A stretch of DNA of 64,000 nucleotides, taken from the NCBI GenBank assembly GCA_039033695.1, contig JBCCCC010000001.1, positions 37,243 to 101,242 on the forward strand. The letters are read 5' to 3'. Shown piece after piece: positions 1-8,425 of this stretch; the stretch's first letter is position 1, and each line of letters opens with the position of its first letter. This stretch comes from CALBPI01 sp039033695. GTDB taxonomy: Bacteria > Pseudomonadota > Gammaproteobacteria > Steroidobacterales > Woeseiaceae. The notes beneath the pieces are model-generated. The model was given only the letters and a program-made list of their open reading frames with translations, had not been told where the DNA came from and made no database searches. Made by a program: the position numbers and the translations under genes.

Positions 1-399
1 CTGCGACTGCAACAACGCCTGATGCACTGACGAGTCTACGACAATTGGCAGTAGGCCGTTCTTTAGCGAATTAGACCGAAAGATATCGGCGATTTCGGTG
101 CTGATAATCACACGGAAACCATAGTCTAGCAGCGCCCATGGGGCATGCTCGCGCGAAGACCCGCAACCAAAGTTGCGATCGGCAACCAGGATTTGAGCGC
201 CGGCATTGGTCGCGAGATTCAGCTCGAACGCCGGATCCTCACTGCCATCCTCAAGGTAACGCCAATCGGCAAACAATGACTGACCCAGCCCGTCACGGCT
301 TGTCGTGGTCAGAAATCTCGCCGGAATGATCTGATCGGTATCAACATCGGCACGCGGCATCACCAGGGTGCGAGACGTCAGAGTTTCGAAAGCGCTCAT
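1..399 (-). CDS. leuD: 3-isopropylmalate dehydratase small subunit (partial, C-terminus off the window)
   Basis: Small subunit of isopropylmalate isomerase, which with LeuC interconverts 2- and 3-isopropylmalate in leucine synthesis in the cytoplasm. The first 133 residues are present and the reading frame is still open at base 1. Visible family motifs are DTDQIIPARFL near residues 20-30 and NFGCGSSREHAPWAL around residues 76-90. The ATG lies 22 bases after the leuC stop, so the two subunits are translated from one message. A normal LeuD is about 200-215 residues, so roughly a third is missing here because of the window edge, not because of a mutation. leuB probably follows outside the window (inference). 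Confidence 0.95.
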   Translation of the reverse strand, partial: MSAFETLTSRTLVMPRADVDTDQIIPARFLTTTSRDGLGQSLFADWRYLEDGSEDPAFELNLATNAGAQILVADRNFGCGSSREHAPWALLDYGFRVIISTEIADIFRSNSLKNGLLPIVVDSSVHQALLQSQ

Positions 400-421
400 A
401 GTTGTCCTCGATGAGACTGTG

Positions 422-1819
422 CTAGAGATAGGTGCGTGGATCGGCAATGCAACCGGCGATCGCACTGGCCGCAGCGGTTTGCGGACTGGCAAGTACGGTT
501 CGTGAGCCTACACCCTGACGCCCCTCGAAGTTTCGATTGCTGGTACTGACTGCAAGCTTACCAGCGGCAACGGTATCGCCATTCATACCTAGACACATGG
601 AGCAACCGGATTCACGCCATTCAGCACCGGCATTTGTAAACACCCGATCCAGGCCCAGCGCTTCTGCTTCGGCTTTGACCTTTTGCGACCCAGGCACAAC
701 GAGCATCTTGACGCCGTCGGCCACTTTGCGACCCTCAAGAATCTTTGCTGTTGCCTGGAGATCGGGCAGGCGCGCATTGGTGCAACTTCCAACAAAGACG
801 ACATCGACAGGCGTGCCCGCAAAGGGTTTTCCTGCCTCGATCTGCATATAGTCCAACGCCCGATCCCAACTTCCATCGGCAGGTTTGGCGGGTAGCGGCT
901 GGTCGAGCGGTGTGACCATACCCGGATTGGTGCCGAACGTGACCATGGGTGAGAGGGTCGAGGCGTCAATGGTGACCTTTCTATCGAACACCGCATCGTC
1001 GTCAGTGGCGAGCTCCTGCCAGCGTGCCACAGCCTGCTCAAATGCAGACCCCTGCGGCGCGAGCTTCCGACCGCGCAGGTAGGCGAATGTCGTCTCGTCC
1101 GGTGCAATCATGCCCGCGCGGGCGCCGGCCTCAATCGACATGTTGCAGACTGTCATCCGGCCGGCCATATCCATGGCGCGAATTGCTTCACCGCGATACT
1201 CCATGACGTGCCCGGTGCCGCCGTCCACACCGATCTTGCCGATGATGGCGAGAATCAAGTCCTTCGGTGTCACACCATCCGGTAGCTGGCCTTCAACATT
1301 GACCGCCATGGTTTTCGGTTTGCGTTGCAACAGGCACTGGCTCGCCATCACGTGTCCGACTTCGGTAGTACCAATGCCGAATGCGAGGGCGCCGAATGCG
1401 CCGTGCGTCGAGGTGTGACTATCCCCACAGACGATGGTCTTGCCAGGTTGGGTTGCGCCAAGCTCCGGGCCGATGATGTGCACAATGCCGCGCTCGTCGC
1501 TGTCGAAACCGCGCAGCGGCAGTCCAAACGCTTCGCAGTTGCTTTGCATCTTGCGAATCTGCGCGGCTGCAGAAGGGCCGACAACATCGATATCGGCCAG
1601 CTTTCTCACCGGTGTGGTTGGTGTGGAGTGGTCCATTGTGGCAAGCGTGCGATCTACACGACGAATGGGTAACCCGCGCTCGCGCAGTACTGTAAACGCC
1701 TGCGGGCTGGTCACTTCATGTACGAGGTGCAAGTCGATGTACAACACCGTCGGTGTATCGTCTGTTTCAGGCACCACGACATGCTGCTCCCACACCTTTT
1801 CGAATAACGTCTTGCTCAA
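422..1819 (-). CDS. leuC: 3-isopropylmalate dehydratase large subunit
   Basis: Large, iron-sulfur subunit of isopropylmalate isomerase in leucine synthesis. The 465-residue length is normal. The aconitase-type signature GDSHTSTHGAFG lies near residue 132, and the three cysteines expected to ligate the 4Fe-4S cluster are C346 (GSCTNAR), C406 and C409 (SGCSMCLG). It sits 33 bases downstream of leuA and 22 bases upstream of leuD in the ilvC-leuA-leuC-leuD operon. No anomalies seen. Several long open frames on the opposite strand are shadows of its codon use. Confidence 0.97.
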   Translation of the reverse strand: MSKTLFEKVWEQHVVVPETDDTPTVLYIDLHLVHEVTSPQAFTVLRERGLPIRRVDRTLATMDHSTPTTPVRKLADIDVVGPSAAAQIRKMQSNCEAFGLPLRGFDSDERGIVHIIGPELGATQPGKTIVCGDSHTSTHGAFGALAFGIGTTEVGHVMASQCLLQRKPKTMAVNVEGQLPDGVTPKDLILAIIGKIGVDGGTGHVMEYRGEAIRAMDMAGRMTVCNMSIEAGARAGMIAPDETTFAYLRGRKLAPQGSAFEQAVARWQELATDDDAVFDRKVTIDASTLSPMVTFGTNPGMVTPLDQPLPAKPADGSWDRALDYMQIEAGKPFAGTPVDVVFVGSCTNARLPDLQATAKILEGRKVADGVKMLVVPGSQKVKAEAEALGLDRVFTNAGAEWRESGCSMCLGMNGDTVAAGKLAVSTSNRNFEGRQGVGSRTVLASPQTAAASAIAGCIADPRTYL

Positions 1820-1852
1820 CGGTGCTCTCCGTGGGTTACCAACCGGTTGTCG

Positions 1853-3430
1853 CTATACGCTTGCATGTTGCAAGTCGTCACTTGGGGTCAGATCTTCAAG
1901 GCCTTGCTCGCGACGGCGTTGAATCCGATTGATGACATCCAGCCATGCTCGCGCGCTCGCCTCAACGATGTCTGTGCTCACGCCGTGGCCGCGGTAGGTG
2001 ACACCATTGAACATGACTGTCATTGTGACTTCACCTTGTGCGTCCTCGCCAATGCTGACACCGCGAACATCATAGTGCTGCAGCTCAAGCTCGATGCCGG
2101 TAATGCGTTCGAGTGCTGTGCAAGCCGCCTCGACGGGCCCGCTGCCTACAGCGGCTTCGACGACGGAATCGCCGCCGTCCCGGTGCATATCGACCGTTGC
2201 CGTGGCATGCGACCCAGTGCTGGTCGAGACGTTCAGTGAGTCCAGATACCACGGCCCTTGCGATGCGCCGACATCATTCATCAGCAGCGCTTCAATATCA
2301 CTATCGTAGATATCTTTTTTCTTGTCAGCCAGTTGCTTGAATCGCTCGAATGCAGCGTTCAGGGAAAAGTCGTCAACCTCGAATCCCAATTCATTGATGC
2401 GTTCGCGAAACGCGTGCCGTCCGCTGTGTTTTCCCAACACCAGGTTGGAACGACTGATGCCCACTCGCTCGGGCACCATGATTTCGTAGGTAGAGGCATG
2501 TTTGAGCATGCCATGCTGATGAATTCCAGCCTCATGGGCGAAGGCGTTGTCGCCGACAATGGCCTTGTTACGCGGAATTTGCATGCCGGTTACCGATGCG
2601 ACTAAACGTGACGTCGGGTAGAGACGCGTGGTGTCGATGTTCGTGCCCGTGCCGAAGTGCGCAGCGCGCGTATCAAGGGCCATCACGACCTCTTCGAGCG
2701 AACAGTTACCTGCTCGTTCGCCGATCCCATTGATGGTGCACTCGATCTGGCGCGCGCCGCCGGCGACAGCCGCCAGGCTATTGGCAACCGCCATACCCAG
2801 ATCATCGTGACAATGGACCGACAACACGGCATCCGCAACATTCGGTACGGTTGCGACGAGGTGGCGGAATAGCGCCTCGAACTCCTGTGGGACCGTATAG
2901 CCAACGGTATCCGGAATATTGATGGTTGTGGCGCCAGCCTCAATCGCCGCGGTGACAATCTCTGTCAAGAATTCCGGCTCCGTGCGCGATGCGTCTTCCG
3001 GTGAGAACTCCACATCATCGCAAAGCTCGCGCGCCATCTTGATAGCGCCTACGGCGGTCCGCAGGATTTCATCGCGCGCCATATTGAGTTTGTGGGTGCG
3101 GTGAATCTCACTAGTGGCGACAAACACATGGATGCGCGGGTAGCGGGCCGCGCTCACGGCTTGCCAGGCTTTATCGATGTCTTCGGGATTGCATCTAGCC
3201 AGGCTCGCCACGCGCGCGTTTTGCACTTGTTCTGCAACAGCGCTTACCGATTCAAAATCGCCCGGAGAGGCAGCGGCAAAACCGGCCTCTATGATATCAA
3301 CGCGGAGCTGATCCAGTGCCTGTGCGATGCGAAGCTTTTCCTTAAGCGTCATGCTGCAGCCTGGCGCCTGTTCGCCATCGCGCAGTGTCGTATCGAATAT
3401 CCGGACCGGATCGTGTTGCGTTGCGTTCAT
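1853..3430 (-). CDS. leuA: 2-isopropylmalate synthase
   Basis: Condenses acetyl-CoA with 2-oxoisovalerate, the committed step of leucine synthesis. The HMGL-like barrel begins at once with the signature DTTLRDGEQ at residues 13-21, has the metal-binding HCHDD motif and NGIGERAGN, and is followed by a C-terminal LeuA regulatory dimer domain that usually carries leucine feedback inhibition. I place the start at the ATG at 3430, preceded by AAGGAAG; this gives 525 residues. An in-frame start at 3532 would add 34 atypical residues and overlap ilvC, so I reject it. It is 37 bases downstream of ilvC. Confidence 0.96.
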   Translation of the reverse strand: MNATQHDPVRIFDTTLRDGEQAPGCSMTLKEKLRIAQALDQLRVDIIEAGFAAASPGDFESVSAVAEQVQNARVASLARCNPEDIDKAWQAVSAARYPRIHVFVATSEIHRTHKLNMARDEILRTAVGAIKMARELCDDVEFSPEDASRTEPEFLTEIVTAAIEAGATTINIPDTVGYTVPQEFEALFRHLVATVPNVADAVLSVHCHDDLGMAVANSLAAVAGGARQIECTINGIGERAGNCSLEEVVMALDTRAAHFGTGTNIDTTRLYPTSRLVASVTGMQIPRNKAIVGDNAFAHEAGIHQHGMLKHASTYEIMVPERVGISRSNLVLGKHSGRHAFRERINELGFEVDDFSLNAAFERFKQLADKKKDIYDSDIEALLMNDVGASQGPWYLDSLNVSTSTGSHATATVDMHRDGGDSVVEAAVGSGPVEAACTALERITGIELELQHYDVRGVSIGEDAQGEVTMTVMFNGVTYRGHGVSTDIVEASARAWLDVINRIQRRREQGLEDLTPSDDLQHASV

Positions 3431-3467
3431 TGTTGCTTCCTTGTCAGTGAGGAGGGCAGCCTCGTGG

Positions 3468-4454
3468 TTACTTCTCCAACCACGGCATCTTGTCGCGCAG
3501 TCCTTTGCCCACCGCTTCAATCGGGTGCGCAAGGTCCTCGTTCATCAAACGGCGATACTCGGGCTGCCCGTTTTCGTTCTCGGCGATCCAGTCGCGGGCG
3601 AACTTGCCGTCCTGGATGTCTTTTAGCACCGCACGCATGTTGTCTTTGACATCGTCGTTGATAACCCGAGGGCCGCTGATCAGGTCACCCCACTGCGCTG
3701 TTTCACTGATGAACTCATGCATCTTTTTGAGTCCGCCTTCGTGCAACAAATCCACGATGAGTTTCAGCTCATGCATGCATTCGTAATAGGCGACCTCCGG
3801 CTGATAGCCCGCTTCGATGAGCGTCTCATAGCCTTTGAGTACCAATTCTGTCGCGCCACCGCACAGGACGGCCTGCTCGCCAAACAGGTCGGTCTCCGTC
3901 TCTTCCTTGAATGTGGTCTCAAGTACGCCCGCGCGGGCACCCCCAATGCCATCGGCATAGCACAGCGCTTGCGCGAGGGCGTTGCCGCTCGGATCTTGGG
4001 CGACGGCAACCAGGCAGGGTACGCCGCGTCCCTCGAGGTACTGACGTCTCACAAGATCACCGGGCCCTTTCGGTGCGATCATGACGACGTGGATGTCGGC
4101 GCGCGGCTGAATCTGTTGATACTGGATGTTGAATCCATGCGCAAACATCAACGTGGCGCCTTCGGCAAGGCTTGGTTCAATAGCCTTGTACAACGCAGCC
4201 TGCGTGACATCAGGGGTCAGCAAGCCGACGAGCGCTGCGCCTGAAGCTGCCTCGGCCGGCGTTTGCACTGTATGACCATCTGCTTTCGCCTTGGCCCAGC
4301 TCGCGCCGCCCTGGCGCAGCCCAACAACAACATCATAGCCGCTGTCTTTCAGGTTCGATGCGTGAGCACGCCCTTGGCTGCCGTAGCCGATAATGGCGAT
4401 TTTCTTGCCTTGCAGTGCGCTGTGATCAACATCTGCGGTGCCGTACATTTTCAT
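3468..4454 (-). CDS. ilvC: ketol-acid reductoisomerase (NADP+)
   Basis: Converts acetolactate or acetohydroxybutyrate to the dihydroxy acids in valine, leucine and isoleucine synthesis. The 328-residue length is that of the short class I enzyme. The Rossmann motif GYGSQGRAHA is near residues 24-33, and the conserved HGFNIQY, KGPGDLVRR and ETDLFGEQ segments of the family are present. It is the first structural gene of the operon, behind a 5' leader of about 230 bases that carries a leucine attenuator. Placing ilvC ahead of leuACD puts a shared branched-chain enzyme under leucine control (inference). Confidence 0.97.
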   Translation of the reverse strand: MKMYGTADVDHSALQGKKIAIIGYGSQGRAHASNLKDSGYDVVVGLRQGGASWAKAKADGHTVQTPAEAASGAALVGLLTPDVTQAALYKAIEPSLAEGATLMFAHGFNIQYQQIQPRADIHVVMIAPKGPGDLVRRQYLEGRGVPCLVAVAQDPSGNALAQALCYADGIGGARAGVLETTFKEETETDLFGEQAVLCGGATELVLKGYETLIEAGYQPEVAYYECMHELKLIVDLLHEGGLKKMHEFISETAQWGDLISGPRVINDDVKDNMRAVLKDIQDGKFARDWIAENENGQPEYRRLMNEDLAHPIEAVGKGLRDKMPWLEK

Positions 4455-4526
4455 GAGTTATCCCTGTCTTTGTGTACTGGTTATGAATGTCATTCTGGGT
4501 TGGGTGCATGGCCCGTATTCTTAGTC

Positions 4527-4609
4527 AAAAAAAACCCCGCTACCGTTGCGGGTGCGGGGCTTTCGGATTGAATATCAGATCAACGAACGCTAGCCGCACC
4601 TCGCAGGTG
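4527..4609 (-). promoter_or_regulatory. transcription attenuator: pause hairpin, antiterminator and intrinsic terminator
   Basis: Read on the minus strand, the 5' arm CACCT (4605-4609) can pair with AGGTG (4597-4601) as a pause hairpin. GGTGCGG (4594-4600) is also exactly complementary to CCGCACC (4551-4557), forming an antiterminator. CCGCACC in turn belongs to the 5' arm of the terminator hairpin, CCCCGC (4554-4559) with GCGGGG (4535-4540), followed by eight U (4527-4534). GGTGCGG lies in the last codons of the leader peptide, where a ribosome reaching the stop would mask it. This is the standard geometry of amino acid attenuation. Pairings were read by eye; energies were not calculated. 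Confidence 0.8.
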
Positions 4610-4655
4610 TAAGGAGCACAAGAAGGCCGAGGCTTAGCAGCCTTTCGAGTGACAC
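4590..4655 (-). CDS. leucine-rich attenuator leader peptide
   Basis: A 21-residue open frame starting at GTG (4655): M-S-L-E-R-L-L-S-L-G-L-L-V-L-L-T-P-A-R-C-G. Eight of 21 residues are leucine and one is valine, grouped in the middle, just ahead of the alternative RNA pairings of the attenuator. An in-frame ATG at 4682 would lengthen it to 30 residues but lies about at the predicted transcription start. The GTG has no clear Shine-Dalgarno sequence, which is the weak point. The function, sensing charged leucyl-tRNA by ribosome stalling, is inferred from composition and position. Confidence 0.7.
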   Translation of the reverse strand: MSLERLLSLGLLVLLTPARCG

Positions 4656-4688
4656 TTCGCGGTTGGACGTTGCGATTAACATAGCGCG

Positions 4689-4717
4689 ATCATCGTTAAA
4701 GACAGCCTGACTGTCAA
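4689..4717 (-). promoter_or_regulatory. promoter of the ilvC-leuACD operon
   Basis: A perfect -35 hexamer TTGACA (4712-4717) is followed after 17 bases by GATGAT (4689-4694), four of six matches to the -10 consensus. Initiation would fall near 4682, giving about 27 bases before the GTG of the leader peptide. Confidence 0.6.
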
Positions 4718-4804
4718 ACGTTTTGTTTTCCGAAGTGACGTGACGCACCTTGTTCCAGAAAAGTTTCGAGTGTGACCAATTTCGCGAGCCGCCAATAGCC
4801 GGGG

Positions 4805-5779
4805 TCAGATCTCGATGACGACCTTGCCCATCGCTTGTCTCGAGGCCAGCACGTTCATCGCTGCCGCGGCGTCATCCAGCCCGAATACGGTCCCAATATG
4901 TGGCTTTAGCTGGCCGCCAATAAACCAGGCGACTAGCTCTTGCATGTTGATCTCATGCTCTTTCGGCTGATGTTGGGTGAATGCCCCCCAGAACACACCG
5001 ACGATTGAGCTGCCTTTAAGCAACGGCAGGTTTGCCGGCGCTTTCGGTATCGTGCCGCTGGCAAAGCCGATCACCAGCAGTCGCCCGCACCAGGCTAGCG
5101 AGCGCAGACAATCATCGAACAATTCGCCGCCGACCGGGTCGTAGATGACATCGGCGCCTTTGCCGCCGGTCAGCGCCTTAACGGCATCCTTTAATTTGAC
5201 CTCACTATAATTGATTGTCTCGTCGGCACCGTACTCTCTTGCCAGTGCCAGCTTCTCATCGGAGCTTGCGGCAGCGATGACTTTGGCGCCCAACAGATGG
5301 CCGAGTTCCACAGCCGCCAGACCAACGCCACCGGCGGCCCCTAACACAAGCAGCGTTTCGCCTGGCTTGATTTGTGCACGTTGCTTCAGGGCATGGTAGG
5401 ACGTGCCATAGGTCAACATGACCGCCGCGGCCGTGCTGAAGTCCATGCCGTCAGGTATCGGCACCAGCGCCTTGGCGGGCACGCAAATCTCTTCTGCCAT
5501 GCCGCCGTAGCCAACCATACACAGCATGCGATCGCCGATCGCCAGGTCGCTGACGCCTTCGCCTAATTCGATGATCTCGCCGGCCATCTCGGCACCCGGG
5601 GAGAATGGCATCTCCGGTTGCACCTGGTATTTGCCGGCAACCATCAGGACATCCGGAAAATTAACGCCGCATGCTCGCAGCCGAAGCCGCACCTCGCCCT
5701 TTTTCGGTGACGGCGAGGGAATCTCCTCAATAACGATCGAGTCGGGTGTGCCATGGGTCTTGACCAGTGCTGCTTTCAT
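4805..5779 (-). CDS. NADPH:quinone oxidoreductase family, zinc-independent medium-chain dehydrogenase
   Basis: A 324-residue member of the medium-chain dehydrogenase/reductase superfamily, quinone oxidoreductase branch. The GroES-like N-terminal half contains ACGVNFPDVLM near residue 50, and the Rossmann half has GAAGGVGLAAVELGHLLGAKV, the usual NADPH-binding pattern. I do not see the zinc-ligand cysteine cluster of alcohol dehydrogenases. I use the ATG at 5779, because MKAALVKTHG is the family's usual opening; an in-frame ATG at 5809 adds ten unrelated residues. It is divergent from an acyl-CoA dehydrogenase gene, so a role beside acyl-CoA oxidation is possible, but the substrate cannot be told from sequence. 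Confidence 0.88.
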   Translation of the reverse strand: MKAALVKTHGTPDSIVIEEIPSPSPKKGEVRLRLRACGVNFPDVLMVAGKYQVQPEMPFSPGAEMAGEIIELGEGVSDLAIGDRMLCMVGYGGMAEEICVPAKALVPIPDGMDFSTAAAVMLTYGTSYHALKQRAQIKPGETLLVLGAAGGVGLAAVELGHLLGAKVIAAASSDEKLALAREYGADETINYSEVKLKDAVKALTGGKGADVIYDPVGGELFDDCLRSLAWCGRLLVIGFASGTIPKAPANLPLLKGSSIVGVFWGAFTQHQPKEHEINMQELVAWFIGGQLKPHIGTVFGLDDAAAAMNVLASRQAMGKVVIEI

Positions 5780-5966
5780 AGTGCGGTTCCTGATGGTGAA
5801 TGCTCGCAAGCATAGAGTCCCATTTCATGCCGGGCAAGTTGAGCAAGTCAAGTTGCCGCTAGCCAGCCCGCGGGCGGCAGCGTATGCTTGCCTGCTAACC
5901 GGCACCGGGGTAATGCGCTCCCGGCTGCTTATGCGACAACTGACTTACTTAGTGGGGATTGCGACG
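5780..5966. repeat. divergent intergenic region with long-range inverted and short direct repeats
   Basis: Between the divergent oxidoreductase and acyl-CoA dehydrogenase genes lies a perfect 9-base inverted repeat, GCAAGCATA (5806-5814) and TATGCTTGC (5883-5891), with CAAGTTG repeated directly at 5835-5841 and 5849-5855 between its arms. This could be an operator for a shared regulator. No convincing -35/-10 pair was identified. Confidence 0.4.
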
Positions 5967-7184
5967 GTGAATTTTGAATACACACCCAAAGTCGAGGCGT
6001 TAAGAGCCCGGGTACAGGCATTTATGGATGAACACATTTATCCCAATGAAAAGGCCTACCACGATTATATTGAGAACGCAGAAGATCGCTGGACCATTCC
6101 GCCGGTCATGGAGTCGTTAAAGGAGAAGGCCAAGGCGGCGGGTTTGTGGAACCTGTTCCTGCCCGAGAGTGATCGGGGTGCCGGCCTGACCAACCTAGAG
6201 TATGCGCCGCTGTGCGAGATTATGGGGCGCTCGCCGATTGCACCGGAAGCATTTAACTGCGCCGCGCCAGATACTGGCAACATGGAAGTGCTCGAGCGTT
6301 ATGGCAGCGAAGCGCACAAGCAGCAATGGCTTGAGCCATTGCTCGAGGGCAAAATTCGCTCAGCGTTCGCAATGACCGAGCCGGAGGTCGCCTCATCGGA
6401 TGCAACCAACGTTCAGTGTCGTATCGAGCGCGACGGTGATGAATACGTCATCAATGGTCGCAAGTGGTGGACGAGCGGTGCGATGGATCCGCGCTGCGAG
6501 ATCATGATCTTGATGGGTAAGACAGACCCCAGCGCCGACCGCCATACCCAGCAATCCATGATTTTGGTGCCAACGCGGGCCGACGGCGTCGACATCATTC
6601 GCCCATTAAGTGTGTTTGGCTATGATGATGCGCCGCATGGTCATGCCGAAGTTGTGCTAACAGACGTGCGGGTGCCTGCCAGTAACCTGTTGCTGGGAGA
6701 AGGGCGCGGCTTCGAGATCGCGCAGGGCAGACTGGGGCCAGGTCGTATTCACCATTGCATGCGCTTGATCGGGTTGGCCGAGCGCGCGCTGGAGGCGATG
6801 TGTGCCAGAGTCGATGAGCGTGTTGCGTTTGGCAAGCCGCTCTCCGCCCAAGGTGTCGTGCGCGAGGCCATCGCTGAGTCACGCATGGATATTGAGCAAG
6901 CCAGGCTGTTGACCCTAAAAGCTGCCGACATGATGGACAAAGTCGGCAACAAGGTCGCCCGCTCGCATATCGCGATGATCAAAGTCGTTGCGCCCAATAT
7001 GGCGCTGCGTGTGATCGATCGCGCGATTCAATGCCATGGCGGTGGCGGTGTGTCGGGTGACTTCATACTTGCCTATGCGTGGGCGATGTCCCGCACGTTG
7101 CGGTTGGCGGATGGTCCGGACGAGGTACATCGGGTTTCCATTGCTAAACTTGAATTGGGTGATCAACAGGCGCGTCGCAAATAG
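5967..7184 (+). CDS. acyl-CoA dehydrogenase, ACAD10/11-like
   Basis: FAD-dependent acyl-CoA dehydrogenase that introduces a trans-2 double bond into an acyl-CoA and passes electrons to ETF. The protein of about 405 residues shows the N-terminal helical domain, the FAMTEPEVASSDATN substrate/flavin motif, INGRKWWTSGA in the middle beta domain and the C-terminal helical domain with QCHGGGGVSGDF. These variants are typical of the ACAD10/11-like branch. I choose the GTG at 5967 because GGGGA lies upstream at suitable spacing and the homology begins with NFEYTPK; an in-frame ATG at 5931 is the alternative. ETF is encoded at 16891-18578. Confidence 0.9.
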   Translation: MNFEYTPKVEALRARVQAFMDEHIYPNEKAYHDYIENAEDRWTIPPVMESLKEKAKAAGLWNLFLPESDRGAGLTNLEYAPLCEIMGRSPIAPEAFNCAAPDTGNMEVLERYGSEAHKQQWLEPLLEGKIRSAFAMTEPEVASSDATNVQCRIERDGDEYVINGRKWWTSGAMDPRCEIMILMGKTDPSADRHTQQSMILVPTRADGVDIIRPLSVFGYDDAPHGHAEVVLTDVRVPASNLLLGEGRGFEIAQGRLGPGRIHHCMRLIGLAERALEAMCARVDERVAFGKPLSAQGVVREAIAESRMDIEQARLLTLKAADMMDKVGNKVARSHIAMIKVVAPNMALRVIDRAIQCHGGGGVSGDFILAYAWAMSRTLRLADGPDEVHRVSIAKLELGDQQARRK

Positions 7185-7646
7185 TGAGCGACATACAATC
7201 GGTGTCAGTTTCTGCTGACACAGCTTGTCAGTCTGGACCTTATGCAACACATGCTGTGTCCGCTCCGGGGCGGAACGTAAAATCGGGCTGGAACATGCTT
7301 CACGCTGTGTTATTCTCTGCCGAACAGGCGTTGCCGGCTTGCTTCATCAGGGGTTGTAAGCCATTGGGTATCGCTCGAAAACGCCGGGTTGATTCTAATT
7401 TCGGTAGTGTGGTTATTTCGGGGGAAATAGCATTGAAGGAAGCGTGCGAACGTCGCAGCGCCAGTGGCCAGAATGTTGCCCTTCCGGGCACGTCGGCGCG
7501 CGCGTTGCCAAGACCCACTCTCGCACTGTCTGCCACCCATTTTGTTTCTTGTGTAACTTTGCCGACGGTTTATTAACGTCGGCATCGTTGCGTTGTGTCG
7601 TTTACCAATAGCTCTAAATAGTCTTGAAGATCGTCGAGGAGATTTC
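7185..7646. other. 462-base intergenic region with two perfect hairpins
   Basis: No convincing gene is seen. A perfect 7-base inverted repeat GTGTCAG/CTGACAC with six-base loop lies at 7202-7221, just past the acyl-CoA dehydrogenase stop, without a T-run, and another TGTCAG follows a few bases later. A second perfect 7-base repeat, GCCGACG/CGTCGGC, lies at 7561-7583, about 65 bases before the DUF3450 gene. A weak promoter-like pair (TTGTGT, 16 bases, TAAATA) lies between that hairpin and the gene. I saw no recognisable Fur box. Confidence 0.5.
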
Positions 7647-8423
7647 ATGAAACCGTTCAAAATCGGTACACGCGCAGGCGTGCTCATGACGGCTGTCGCA
7701 TCGCTGGCATTATCTGTGCCTGCTGCTGCGCAATCCGTCGATTCAGTGCTTCGCGCTGAAAACACACGCCTGGATCGCCAGGTGCAGTCGCAAAGCCGAA
7801 TTGATCGCATCGTTTCGCAAACGCGTTCTATCACCGATGAATATCGTGCGATCAACAAAGAGATTGACGGGCTGAAGATCTACAACCAGCTGTTGCAAGC
7901 ACAGGTTGATCGTCAGAACCAGAAACTTGCTGAAATCGATGTCTCCATGGAAAACGCAACCATGATCAACCGGCAAATACTGCCGTTGATTACGCGCATG
8001 GTTGCCGGCCTTAAACAGTCTGTCGCGCTGGATATCCCGTTCTTGCTCGACGAGCGCGAAGGTCGCATTGCCACGCTCGAGGCGTTGATGGACGACCCGG
8101 ACGTGAGCACGGCCGAGAAGTTTCGCAAAGCGATGGAGGCCTACCAGATTGAGGTCGACTACGGCCGCACGATCGAATCCTACAATGACTTGATCGATAT
8201 TGACGGCAACAACATTGAGGCTCAGTTCCTGCGTCTCGGCAGAGTCGCCCTGTTGTTCCAGAAGGACGACCAGAGCATCACCGGTCGTTACAACCCGCAG
8301 ACCAAGCAATTCGAGATCGCCAATGAGTACCGGGCCGAGGTGGCTAAGGGCCTCGCGGTGGCAACGCAGCAAATTGCACCGGAGCTTGTTCAAGTTCCCG
8401 TATCTGGACCGGAGTCTGAATAA
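7647..8423 (+). CDS. DUF3450 periplasmic protein of the TonB2-type operon
   Basis: A 258-residue secreted protein of the DUF3450 family, which is found at the head of TonB2-type ExbB/ExbD/TonB operons. It has a signal peptide ending at PAAAQS near residue 29, followed by a long helical, probably coiled-coil stretch rich in Q, N, R and E (about residues 30-110). The later part contains the conserved VDYGRTIESY and GRVALLFQ segments. The ATG at 7647 is preceded by GAGGAG, so I use it rather than an upstream in-frame start at 7593. The next gene starts two bases after the stop. The molecular role is not established; by context it is an accessory factor of the TonB motor. Confidence 0.85.
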   Translation: MKPFKIGTRAGVLMTAVASLALSVPAAAQSVDSVLRAENTRLDRQVQSQSRIDRIVSQTRSITDEYRAINKEIDGLKIYNQLLQAQVDRQNQKLAEIDVSMENATMINRQILPLITRMVAGLKQSVALDIPFLLDEREGRIATLEALMDDPDVSTAEKFRKAMEAYQIEVDYGRTIESYNDLIDIDGNNIEAQFLRLGRVALLFQKDDQSITGRYNPQTKQFEIANEYRAEVAKGLAVATQQIAPELVQVPVSGPESE

Positions 8424-8425
8424 TC

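Noticed and set aside
537..1672. Several antisense open frames over leuC
   Set aside because: They mirror the codon structure of a clearly conserved gene and lack ribosome sites.
3431..3532. 34-residue N-terminal extension of leuA
   Set aside because: It overlaps ilvC, has no family similarity, and the ATG at 3430 has a good Shine-Dalgarno with homology starting at once.
7184..7576. GTG-started 130-codon frame overlapping the acyl-CoA dehydrogenase stop (TAGTG)
   Set aside because: No Shine-Dalgarno, no domain or signal pattern, and it runs through a hairpin; the translation resembles random GC-rich sequence.
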